Source: Orobanche coerulescens (Eukaryota; Streptophyta; Magnoliopsida; Lamiales; Orobanchaceae). From it: 64,000 nt of DNA. The notes beneath the pieces were generated by a model. It did not search any database and was not told where the DNA came from. It worked only from the letters and a program-made list of their open reading frames with translations. The position numbers were made by a program, and so were the translations under genes. The DNA is taken from positions 117,981,501-118,045,500 of the forward strand of contig CM065804.1 in the NCBI GenBank assembly GCA_033398695.1, in the 5' to 3' direction. This document shows positions 54,693 to 64,000 of the stretch, one piece after another. Position 1 is the stretch's first letter. Every line of letters starts with the position of its first letter.

Positions 54693-55107
54693 GCGAGTGA
54701 ATCTTGCTCAGACCTAACGTCTTGAAAATTTAGAATACTGTATGTGTTACTAATTGTGGAATGGTGCTCGTTCGATTTATCTTGTCCGGAGTATTCCTGA
54801 GTAGATACTACCGTGACCCTTCGCCGCGGCCTTGGGAGTTTATATGTTGATACATTTTGTGGAACTGTGTTGCGGGATAAAATCTGAATGGTACCCACGT
54901 CCAGAGTATTCCTGTTTAGATACTTCCGTGACCCTTGGTTGCGACCTTGGGAGTTTATATGCTGATACAAGAAAAGACGTTGAATATTCGGTGACAACTT
55001 TGTTCCCTGAATTTATCTGATTCTATCCTTGAATTTGGTTCGATTTGTCTAACCTAGGTTGACTGACACGATATGTCGTGTCAGGAAAATTTTTTGAATA
55101 TATGCAG
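54693..55107 (+). other. Predicted intron inside LTR C
   Basis: Donor-like TTGAG|GCGAGTGAA (exon end 54692), CTGAC at 55063-55067 (also CTAAC at 55049) and acceptor ATATATGCAG ending at 55107. The interval of 415 bases includes the two-unit repeat. This is the weakest donor of the set. Confidence 0.32.
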
Positions 55108-55383
55108 GACATTCCCGAAAGTTCCAGTTAGGCGTGAGCAGTGTTGGGGAGACGGCCTGTTAAACTCTTAAACTAAATTTGAATATTCCATGTTGTGTAA
55201 TAACCGTATGTACGGACACTATTTTCTTTGTATTTCGGTTTGTACGAATGCTTTCATTAAAATGCTTCCGCATACTACCCGTTGAATAAATTGTTAAAAA
55301 AAATATTATTTTAAAACTTGCCTTGTGGGTCCCATATGGGATTCCGGCACTGTGGTGTCCCGATTTATTTTGGGGGCGTTACA

Positions 55384-56940
55384 CGGATAAGATCAAGTAT
55401 TTCAGTAAGAGGTTGAAACCTCGTATGCGGTTATAATTGCTTAACCATCATTGCACCACCATAGCCGAATTCATCGAGAAAGCTCTTGCTTATGAGCTTA
55501 CTGCGAAGGAAATTGCTAAGAATCAAACTTCATCTTCTGGCAAGAAATCAAAGAATCATAATCAGTCTGAAGGCAGTCAGGCAACCTTCAAGAAGCCTCA
55601 TGCGGGCTCTACTTTTTCTGAGCGACCTCCTACGGCTCCTAAACCTGCGAAATCTCAGTCCCGAGCGGCTAGTTCGGCCATCACCTGTTTCAACTGTGGA
55701 GAGCAGGGTCATTTCAGCACTACGTGTCCGAGGCAGACTATCACGTGTAATAATTGTGGGATTGCGGGGCATAAGGCCCGTTTCTGCCGAAGAGACTCCA
55801 GGCCTACTCCAGCGACATCTCAGGCCCCGAAGCAGTCAGCTGTTCAGAATCAAGCCACTCAGTCTGCCTCGTTTAAGACGACGGGAGCAAACAAAGGCGG
55901 AGCCCACAACTATCAGACGGGAGCATCCGGTTCAGGGGCCGGAAAGCCCCGAATTTACAAGATGAAGAGGACGGACGACCCGAAGGGCCGAATGATCTCA
56001 GGTACACTCGAAATTCTATCTCAACCTGTGTGTACCCTTTCTGATACTGGTGCATCGCATTCGTTCATTTCCGAGTCATGTTTGAGTAGACTTCACCTGG
56101 ATAGTGCTTCTAGTTGTGAACCTTATATCATTGGTCTACTTGACGGTAGAAGAATTGTCGGAGATCGTGAGATTAAGAATTGTTGGCGAACCTGATCGTG
56201 GTAGATTTACCGAGAGACGACGTCATCTTGGATATTTATTGGATGGATCGTCATGATGCCATCCTTAGTGTCCGTAAGCGTATGGTAACTATCATTTCAG
56301 ACGATGGAGTCGAGTGTGTATTTCAGGGATGTAATCCCAGCTGTTCCGGAAGAGGCATCAATATGATGAAAGCAGTGAAGTTAGGCCCTGTTCTTTTGGA
56401 CTTATTTTCGATTTTGATTTAGTTGATTCGATTCGAGTCCATTGATTCGATTCGATTCGATTCGATTCGAGTCCATTCGATTGATTCGATTCGATTTAGC
56501 TCCGTTCTTCTTCTTCTTATTTTTATTATTAATCTTAATTATTATTATTGTTATTATTACTAATAATATTACTATTATCATTGTTGTTTTTAATTACTAT
56601 TATTATTTTTATTTACCATTATTATTATTATTATTTACCCTTAATATATATTTTAGTTCGATTCGATTCGATTCGATTCCATTCGATTCGATTCGATTCG
56701 ATTGATTCGAATCCATTCGATTGATTCGATTGATTCGATTGATTCGATTCATTGATCGAAAAGAATAGAGCCTTACTCAATCAGGGGTGTGTTGATTATT
56801 GGTGCTATATGACCAAGACTGAGAAATCATCAGTGACATTGACGGATATCCCAGCAGTGAGAGAATACGCCGATGTTTTTCCAGATGAGTTACCTGGTTT
56901 GCCTCCACAGAGAGATGTGGAGTTCACGATAGAGTTGAAG
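55384..56940 (+). pseudogene. Gag-protease relic of gypsy element B, with MITE insertion
   Basis: The frame starts inside gag at DKIKYFSKRLKPRMR and meets TAA near 55434. It then runs to 56195 with a Ser/Lys-rich linker and two intact zinc knuckles (CFNCGEQGHFSTTC and CNNCGIAGHKARFC, about 55687-55785). Protease shows SDTGASHSFISES (about 56041). A deletion of about ten codons shifts the frame near 56185. The next frame (LIVVDLPRDDVILDIYWMD) continues to 56383, where a MITE interrupts. After it the same frame resumes (LLNQGCVDYWCYM, FPDELPGLPPQRDVEFTIEL) and ends near 56935 against an LTR fragment. RT onward is missing. Confidence 0.88.
56384..56772. mobile_element. PIF/Harbinger (Tourist-like) MITE with GATTC-repeat arms
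   Basis: Inverted ends are GGCCCTGTTCTTTTGGACTT (56384) and, from the right on the minus strand, GGCTCTATTCTTTTCGATCA. They are flanked by the 3-base duplication tta (56381-56383 and 56773-56775). Removing the element and one tta restores the reading frame of element B (...VK-L-LNQGC), which confirms the insertion. The 389-base element has blocks of GATTC/ATTCG repeats on both arms around a TTATTA-rich core. It has no coding capacity. Confidence 0.88.
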
Positions 56941-58083
56941 ATGTTTTGTTGGATTGAATCACTCCTTGGAGGTTTGGTATCGATATAATTGAGATTGGTT
57001 GTGAACAATTGAAGATTGGTTACAACGTGTTTGCTTTAATGCCCCAATGAATTTGGATTTGTCATATCGATGTTTTGAGTTGGTTGTGATCATGCGTGAT
57101 TCGTATATTAAGCGGATTGTTGGTATTTATGTTATTCAAGGTTGTTCGAGCGACCAACATTTCTATTTAGGATGTTTGTTCGAGGGAGGACATTTCATCA
57201 CCGGTATTGAGGCAAGTTAATTCTTGCTCGGTTAAAAGGATATTCATTCCTTTTGTTGTTGTTCATTCATATTCATAATTCATTCATAGTATATTAATCA
57301 TGTTGAGATTTGTAATTATCAAACTAATCATTCATTTCACGAGGAACGATGGTTCCAATCATTTCAGTGAGCTATCATTTATTTCATTATTATTTCATCT
57401 CTGTGAGTCATTCTTGACCCTTGTCAATTTGCTATTCATTGATATTCATCATGCTCACTTTTGTTCTTGTGACCTTCTGGGCTCATATTGCGTGGTCGGG
57501 TGGTTATGTGTGGAATTTTTAGTCGGGCACACGATAGTCATGTGATACAGGTTCACCGACACAATGGACTGTGCACACGGTAACGTGCCTCCGTGAGACT
57601 AATTAGGTAGAAGTGCGGGTGTGTCCGGACACTCGTTTGGTGCACTTGCCGTCCTATTACGGGCGTACTATGATGCCCCTCTTCAGATTGATTTCATAAC
57701 TAATATATATAATGATTGTCTTGTTCAACTCTTGAGGATTGTTGTTCTGTGTAACTGACCCCATTGGGGATATTGTTTTTAGGTCATGGCAAGGCAAAAG
57801 CACGGGAAGAGAACGTTGACGGCGAGGAGTCCAAATGATACTAGTAGGGGGGCCCAGTCCTTTCAGTTGTTCATGTTTTCTTCATTTTTATGTCTGCTGC
57901 AGTTTCCGTTTTAGATGTAATTCCTGGATGTATTATACTTAAACCTCCTCATCAGAGTAATTGATAATATAATGTGGTTCGGTACTACAGTTATATTGTT
58001 TAATTCATTAATTTTCATTCGCCTGGTGGGTCCCAGTCGGGGGTCCACGACACTGTAATAGCCGCCTAGTTTGGTGTGTTACA
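56935..58083 (+). repeat. LTR fragment F', 5'-truncated
   Basis: This is the 3' part of an LTR of the same family as the minus-strand LTR at 58850-61256. Shared sequences include GAAGATGTTTTGTTGG at the left junction and CCCAGTCGGGGGTCCAC near the end. It stops at GTGTGTTACA (58083). U3 and TATA are missing. It keeps donor TTGAG|GCAAGTT (exon end 57211), CTGAC (57755-57759), acceptor TTTTTAG (end 57782) and the stem-loop (58026-58048). No primer site follows, and the left junction with element B has a short overlap (GAAG), suggesting deletion-joining. Confidence 0.82.
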
Positions 58084-58761
58084 CAACCTTTTAGTGGACT
58101 AAGTTGATATTAATAGATTCATTATATTAGGAAGAGTCCTAATAAGGTAAGATGAATTTATTGTGAGTCCTTCCATAATCCTCCTTAAGATCCCTAGTAG
58201 TAGTCCAAGAGCCTATAAATAGGACATTAAGGGGGTTGGCCAATTTTGAACTCTCTTGTAAGGTTGTGAGATCAAATTTTTCCTCTTGTGTTTAATTTTC
58301 TTTGCTTTCTAGTATTTTATGAACACTCTTAGCAAATTAATTGTGTTATCTAAATTGTAGAATCAAAGACACAAGTCTAGATCTACAAATAGAGTAATCA
58401 CAAACAAAGGGTTCGACCGATCCAAAGTTGTCCAAACAAGATCCGGTAGCTCGTTGCCCACACAACGTCCGGGTTAAGGCGGATCATACTCTAGAAGGTC
58501 TAAAGGTAGAAATACAAGGTGATCAAGATGAAGGCAACCAATTCGCTTCAAAGGTAATATCATATGATCTTTTAGATCTAGATTAGGATATTTATATAGC
58601 CGACATATTTAATTAATAAATAATAAATAATATTTAAATTGCTTATTAATCTTAGTAATTAATTAATTGGCATGCCTAAATAGATCTTATGCTCGTGGAT
58701 GCGTAAAACGCGATTATCAACTTTCCCAAACATTGCTTCCGCTGCGTCTTACTTTCCAACA
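58084..58761 (+). repeat. Probable Ty1/copia LTR relic
   Basis: It contains CCTATAAATAGGAC (about 58213-58226) as TATA region and an AT-rich stretch. It ends with GCTTCCGCTGCGTCTT followed by TTCCAACA (58761), closely resembling the 3' end of the copia LTR at 40303. The rest does not match that LTR, so it is another family. The 5' end is not identifiable. No primer site follows, because inverted gag sequence begins at once. Confidence 0.55.
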
Positions 58762-58849
58762 CTTTAGATTTCTCATATCTAGCAGTTTGACTGTGCTCAT
58801 AATAAAGCTCTATTAAGTGAGATAAAATCTGCCTAGCAGAAGTCATTTT
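58762..58849 (-). pseudogene. Inverted fragment of copia gag
   Basis: Read on the minus strand, these 88 bases match the copia gag at about 42237-42325. They encode MTSARQILSHL followed by ELYYEHSQTARYE, in reverse orientation to the adjoining LTR relic. The fragment is cut at 58849/58850 by the gypsy LTR F. It shows that a copia element near here was rearranged before F inserted. Confidence 0.8.
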
Positions 58850-61256
58850 TGTAACACCCCAAACTAGGCGGATATTACAGTGCCGTGGACCCCCGACTGG
58901 GACCCACTAGGCGAATGAAAATGAATGAATTACACAGGGTAAATGTAGTACCGAACCACATTACAACAATAATTACTCCGATGAGGAGTTTCATACAACA
59001 CATCCAGGATAATACAGAATATATGTATATTTTATATGGAGATAAAATATACAACACTGAGTGAAATGAGTATTCAAACGGAATGTCTGCAGTGAAATAA
59101 ATGAAGGAAACATAAATGACTGAAAAGACTGGGGGGCCCTTCTAGTATCATTGGGACTCCTCGCCGTCAACGTGCTCTCCCCGTGCTTTCGCCTTGCCAT
59201 GACCTGAAAAACAATATCCCCCAACGGGGTCAGTTACACAGAACAACAATCCTCAAGGCTTGAAAATACACACTCATGATATATTTGAAGTTATGAAATA
59301 TCCTGTCGAAATATACACAATCAAACATGCTATACGAATCAACTAACAGTACGGCTCAAAGGAATGGCGCCACACTACGCCCGGGATGGAAATGTGTCCG
59401 TGCACAAGCCACCAACGAGTATCGATTGAATACATGTGTGGTCTTGTACCTAATCAGTCTCACGAAGCCATCAACTCGTGTGCACAGTCCAATATGAGGC
59501 CACCAACCAACACACGACTTAAATGTGCCCGACAAGAAAATCCTACACATACCAACTGGCACGCCAGTATGACCCGGAATGCCACGATATAACAAAAGTG
59601 ACATCGAAAATGAATAATGACTCACCAAGATGAAATGATGGTAAAATGAATGACAGCTCAATGAAATGATTGGAACCGTCGTTCCTCGTGAATGAAGTAA
59701 TTAATTGACAATGACAAGTATTGATACGGTTAATACAATGATGAATGAGTTATGATTATGAATGAACAACAACAAAAAGAATGAATATCCTTTTAACCGA
59801 GTAAGAATTAACTTACTCAACACCGGTGACAATTATCCTTCCACGAACAACGTCCTAATTGAGATATCGGTCGCTCGAACAACCTTGAATAATACAATTA
59901 CCAACAATCCGTTCAATATACGAATCAAACACGAATATAACGAACTCAAAACGTCGATACGATTAAACCAAGTTCATTGGGGCATTATATCGAACACTTT
60001 GTGGCCAAACTTCGATTGTTTATAACCAAACCTCAATAATACCAACATCAAATCCCCAAGATGTGTTTCAAACCAACAAAACATCTTCAATACGATCAAT
60101 AATCCATTATGAATATCCAAAATCGTGATTTCAACAACAATTAATCGAAAACCCCCAAATCCAACACAATATTCAAAGTGTTCTTGAATAATCCTTCAAT
60201 AATCCAATGAATAATCAAACATGTCCATAATCATGTGTATATCACTTCATACAACATGATCTTAACATCCAAAACATCATATCTCAATACAAAATCGAAA
60301 TCCAAGGGGTTTGATGAATATTACCTTTGAAGATCCAAGTACTTTAATCCGATGTAATCGCGTTAGATCCACAATCCGAGCTTCACAACCGAATGAAAAT
60401 GATGAAAAATGAATACTCAAGTGATAGATGATGAAAATCCTCTCCCTCAAGCCTTCTCTCTCGGAACAAGGTTGATGAAATGAGAAAAATGGGTTGAACT
60501 CGCTGAAAAAACACAATTATAGTCTTTGGCCTTTGTGTGTGACCCGGCCGAAGTGTGCCGCGGCACGAGGCCAAAATTGCCCCGGTGATCGCGGCGTGCA
60601 CCGCGGCACGAATGTGCCGCGGCGATGACTTCGCGGTGTGCCGCGGCCTGTCGGCATGAGCCGCGGGTGGCAGTCTGAGGCAGTCGGCCAAAAATTGCAA
60701 CACGAATGTGCGCGGCCGGACGGGCGTGCGCAGCGATGACTGAAGTGTGCCGCGGCCTGCCCGGCATGTGCGAGCCCAGTCTGTTGCTCGGCCAAAAGCG
60801 GAAAATGTGTGTGCCGCGGCGCACACTCCTTATCTTGACCCACCCCCCTTGGGTCCTAAAATGATGAAAAATGATCCGGGAAGAGAATAAAAGCAATAGG
60901 AATCAATATTTGGGAAACAATAACACGGAATTGAAGTACGAAAACCCCAAAACGGTGGTTCCAAGCCATGATTACAAGGGTTCGCCCAACAAAACACAAT
61001 TTGAACAATGTGGAGATTAGAAATGACATGAACTCCAACGTCAACATCGACTAATGAATCAATTATAAAAATCAAGATAATACTCTTGTCTCGATTCCTG
61101 AGTAAGGTTGAAACAATGAACAATATCGATACACAACTCGAAGTTATTCCAACGGTGAACACGGATGAATGATTATAACAAGTGAAAAATTACATAGTGA
61201 CAATTACCGAATGAAATTACTGAATGATAATGACTGAATTACGACCGGGTATTACA
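58850..61256 (-). repeat. 3' LTR of element F
   Basis: This is 2407 bases, reading TGTAATACCCGG to GGGGTGTTACA on the minus strand. U3 has a GC-rich palindrome array (60826-60545), then a TATA-like CTATAATTG (about 60520). Donor AAAG|GTAATA lies near 60325. A second donor TTGA|GTAAGTT is near 59817, where F' has GAGGCAAGTT. CTGAC lies near 59230, acceptor TTTTTCAG ends at 59204, and the stem-loop is at 58889-58912. The LTR lies in the inverted copia gag fragment. Confidence 0.9.
60537..60826 (-). promoter_or_regulatory. U3 array of GTGCCGCGGCAC palindromes, LTR F
   Basis: About eight sites built on CCGCGG, several as full GTGCCGCGGCAC or one-base variants, are spread irregularly over 290 bases. 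They lie upstream (minus strand) of a TATA-like region near 60520. The motif differs completely from those of the other LTRs, but the arrangement is the same. Open frames across this block are GC-composition artefacts. Confidence 0.6.
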
Positions 61257-61289
61257 TACACCCCCCTTAAAATAGTTTCATCCCCGAAA

Positions 61290-64000
61290 CTAAGGGTCAA
61301 ACAACTCGGGATAACTCTCCCGCATACTATCCTCGATTTCCCAAGTAGCCTCTTCGACTCCGTGTCTAGACCACTGAATTTTAACCAAAGAAATCGTCTT
61401 ATTCCTCAACTATTTGATTCGTCGTTCTAACACTCGTATGGGATGCTCCTCATACGAATGATCATCTGCAATCTCGATTTCGTCGAACTGAAGTATGTGA
61501 CTCGGGTCGGCAACATATTTCCGCAACTGAGAGATGTGAACCATATTATGAATTCGGCTCAACGCCGGAGGTAAGGCCAAACGATAAGCTAGCTCGCCTA
61601 CTCGTTCCAAAATCTCAAACGGTCTAATAAATCTAGGACTCAACTTTCCCCGCTTCCCGAAACGGAAGATACCTCGACTCGGGGATACTTGACCAACACG
61701 TGGTCACCTGTCTCGAACTCTAATGGTCGACGACGATTATCTGCATATGATTTCTGTCGACTCTGAGCGGTCAACAAACGACTCCTGATCAAAGATACCT
61801 TCTCACGGGAGGCTATAATCATATCGGGCTCGGTGCCGATTGATTCTGATAAGTCATCCCAACACAAAGGAGATCGACAACGACGACCGTACAAGGCCTC
61901 GTAAGGTGCCATCTTAATCGAAGAATGCCAACTATTATTGTATGTGAACTCGATCAACGGTAGTTGGGCTTCCCAATCATCTTTCCAATCGAGGACACAT
62001 GCCCTCAACATGTCCTCCAAAGTCTGAATAGTCCTCTATGATTGTCCATCGGACTGAGGATGAAAAGTTGTACTGAGATTAAGCTGAGTTCCCATAGCAC
62101 GATGAACTGATTTCCAAAAATGAGACACGAATCGTCCGTCAGGATCGGAAACGATACTTTTAGGAGTACCATGCAATCTCACTATCTCTTTGATAAATAT
62201 CTGGGCAAGTCTCTCGGGACCCCACGTATCCTTAATCTCAAGGAAATGAGCTGATTTAGTTAAGCAGTCCACAATCACCCAGATCGTATTCATGCCACGA
62301 CGACTTGTCGGCAAACTCATGATGAAGTCCATTGAAATATCCTCCCACTTGCATTCTGGAATAGGGAGAGGTTTCAGCATACTCTCCGGTCGCTGATGTT
62401 CTATCTTGACTTGCTAACAGGTTAAGCATCTCGAAACAAATTCCGCGACTTCTCGCTTCATATTACTCTACCAGTAATTTTGTTTCAAGTCTTTATACAT
62501 CTTGCTAGACCCCGGGTGAACGGAATAAGGGGTAGCATGAGCTTCTCTCAAAATCGAGTTTTTCAACTCGTCATTCGCCGGTACGCACAACCGATTCTTA
62601 AAATGCAAAAGTCCATCCTCATGGACCACAAATCCGGGGGCTTTCCCCTGAGTCACATCCTCTCGAATGCGTAACAAAAATGGGTCCGAACCCTGATTCT
62701 CCCTGATCACCTCCTCAAGTGGCGATGAAATTTCCAACGTACAAAGTTGCCCTTGTACTCGCTGTAACCAGAACTCGATCTCGGGTCTCAGAAATTCCTT
62801 TGAAGCTCATACGAGGCATTAAGCGAGCAAGCATCTGCTCACAGCGGACTTACGACTCAAGGCGTCGGCGACAACGTTCGTCTTGCCCGGGTGGTAAAGG
62901 ATCTCAATATCATAATCTTTGATTAGTTCCAACCACCGTCTCTGTCGCATATTTAACTCCTTCTGAGTAAATATATACTTTAAACTCTTATGATCGGTGA
63001 ATATCTGACAGGTAACGCCATAAAGATAATGACGCCAAATCTTCAATGCAAAAACCATGGCTGCTAACTCCAGGTCGTGGGTCGGATAATTAACCTCGTA
63101 AGGTCTCAATTGCCGTGAAGCATAAGCAATAACCTTCCCATTCTACATGAGTACACATCCGAGACCCTGCCCGGACGCATCACTATAAACTACAAATCCT
63201 TCCGTCCCTTGCGGTAAAGAAAGGACAGGTGCTGAAGTTAACCGGCTCTTGAGTTCCTCAAAACTCTGTTGACACGCGTCGGAACACGTGTATTTCTTAG
63301 CCTTTCGCAAAAGGTTCGTCAAGGGTTGAGCGATTTTAGAAAATCCTTCCACAAACCGCCGATAATAACCGGCTAATCCGAGAAAGCTTCGGATTTCCTT
63401 AACATTCTTCGGAGGTAACCAATCTTAGATAGCCTCCGTCTTCTGAGGATCAACACGCACTCCATCTAATGAAATTACATGCCCGAGAAAAGTCACTACG
63501 GACATCCAGAACTCACATTTGGAAAACTTTCCATAAAGTTGCTCTCGTCTTAACACGTCGAGAACCTGATGAAGATGAACCTCGTGTTCCTCTCGGTTAC
63601 GAGAATAAATCAAAATGTCATCGATGAAGACAACAACAAACTGATCCAAAAAGTCGATGAAAACCCGATTCATTAAATCCATGAATGCCGCAGGTGCATT
63701 AATCAATCCAAACGGCATAACCACAAACTCATAATGACCATAGCGTGTTCGAAACGCCGTCCTCGCGATATCCGACTCTCGAATCCGCAACTGATGATAT
63801 CCAGATCTTAAGTCGATCTTGGAAAATATTGAAGCTCCTTGAAGTTGATCCAAAAGATCATCGATACGGGGTAAAGGATACTTATTCTTGATCGTCACCC
63901 GGTTCAATTCCCGGTAATCAATACACAAGCGGAACGAACCATCCTTCTTATTGACAAACAACACTGGTGCTCCCCGCGGGGATGCACTCGGACGGATATA
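61290..64000 (-). pseudogene. Pol relic (RT, RNase H, integrase) of element F
   Basis: On the minus strand RT enters at the edge with [18 protein letters not shown], and its FIDD active site is intact (about 63620-63631). RNase H shows [14 protein letters not shown] and [12 protein letters not shown]. Integrase has a zinc region ([18 protein letters not shown]) and a core with MDFIMS and SDPDGRF. The catalytic glutamate in DGQSERT is replaced by a TAG stop (62036-62038). Other in-frame stops lie near 63422, 63143, 62816 and 62465. One frameshift near 61645 disrupts the segment before SPRFIRPFEILERV. The tail WSRHGVEEATWEIED ends at stop 61290-61292. Apart from that shift everything is one frame. 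Confidence 0.92.

Larger units (their letters stand above)
53137..55383 (+). repeat. 3' LTR of element C
   Basis: This is 2247 bases, from TGTAATACCACC to GGGGGCGTTACA, preceded by the purine tract AAGGGGGTGG. It abuts gag sequence of element B at 55384, so C appears to have inserted into B. The matching 5' flank is lost. The LTR has a palindrome array (about 53478-53803), TATAAAAG, first donor TTAAG|GTAAGT (near 54022), second donor-like GAG|GCGAGT and a two-unit repeat (54784-54966). Confidence 0.88.
58850..64000 (-). mobile_element. Ty3/gypsy element F, minus strand, runs off the window
   Basis: The 3' LTR is 58850-61256, with the purine tract AAGGGGGG just before it on the minus strand. 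Pol lies at 61290-64000. Gag, protease and the 5' LTR are beyond the right edge. Reading order on the minus strand is RT, RNase H, integrase and chromodomain-like tail. Its pol is related to the inner and outer elements (for example [15 protein letters not shown] and RSPLCWDD) but diverged. Confidence 0.9.

Noticed and set aside
56435..56760. Open frame with repeated IRFDSI residues
   Set aside because: It is a translation of ATTCG repeats within the MITE.
37721..56940. The gag at 55384 as the continuation of the gag cut at 38296
   Set aside because: Both contain the DKIKYFSKR segment with different downstream sequence, so they overlap and must come from separate elements.
60383..60896. Three overlapping minus-strand frames of 108-149 codons
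   Set aside because: They read through the GC-rich palindrome array of LTR F. Composition keeps them open in several frames, and none has a domain.

Overview
The window is a repeat-dense stretch of a plant nuclear genome, most likely a eudicot. The evidence is Ty3/gypsy and Ty1/copia elements with initiator-tRNA-Met-type primer sites, hAT elements, a Tourist-like MITE, and one plant-type single-finger C2H2 gene ending in an EAR-like DLNE. There is no sign of prokaryotic gene organisation. The species cannot be named from the sequence. Roughly 95% of the window is mobile DNA, almost all of it broken, and the only plausible host gene is the zinc-finger gene at 24394-25242 on the minus strand.

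Layout, left to right. (1) 1-676: AT-rich flank with a small array of palindromes. (2) 677-24146: a hAT transposon with a decayed ZMYM1-like transposase. It is split by a Ty3/gypsy chromovirus-like element (4300-23694, TSD catgg), whose 5' LTR is split in turn by a close relative (6101-15656, TSD ttgtg). (3) 24147-25639: the zinc-finger gene and its upstream region. (4) 25640-26505: a non-autonomous hAT rich in GGCCCG. (5) 26602-33569: a decayed Tat-like gypsy element carrying a minus-strand solo LTR (29086-31416, TSD ctatg). (6) 33570-38296: the 5' LTR and start of gag of another gypsy element (A), cut by a Ty1/copia element (38297-46022) whose 3' LTR is truncated. (7) 46023-51841: a 5'-truncated gypsy LTR (D) holding a related solo LTR (H, 46862-49965, TSD atatc). 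(8) 51841-55383: integrase and 3' LTR of element C. (9) 55384-56940: gag/protease of element B, split by a PIF/Harbinger-like MITE (56384-56772, TSD tta). (10) 56935-58849: an LTR fragment, a copia LTR relic and an inverted piece of copia gag. (11) 58850-64000: the 3' LTR and pol of a minus-strand gypsy element (F), running off the right edge.

Several signals recur in LTRs that otherwise look different. First, most LTR families carry their own irregular array of a short self-complementary motif just upstream of the TATA-like box: TAGCGYACGCTA, TTACGTACGTAA, GTGCCGCGGCAC or CCACGTGG. Second, the long gypsy LTRs share intron-like signals: a donor of the form GAG|GYAAGT, a CTRAC branch-like site and a YAG acceptor. 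A family-specific tandem array lies between donor and acceptor. Third, a stem-loop with base-pair-preserving changes sits about 35 bases before the LTR 3' end. I treat these as the most interesting observations.

One caution is that differences between paired LTRs in about 4.6-10.4 kb are clustered and look systematic. Part of the apparent decay of the inner element could therefore be assembly error.
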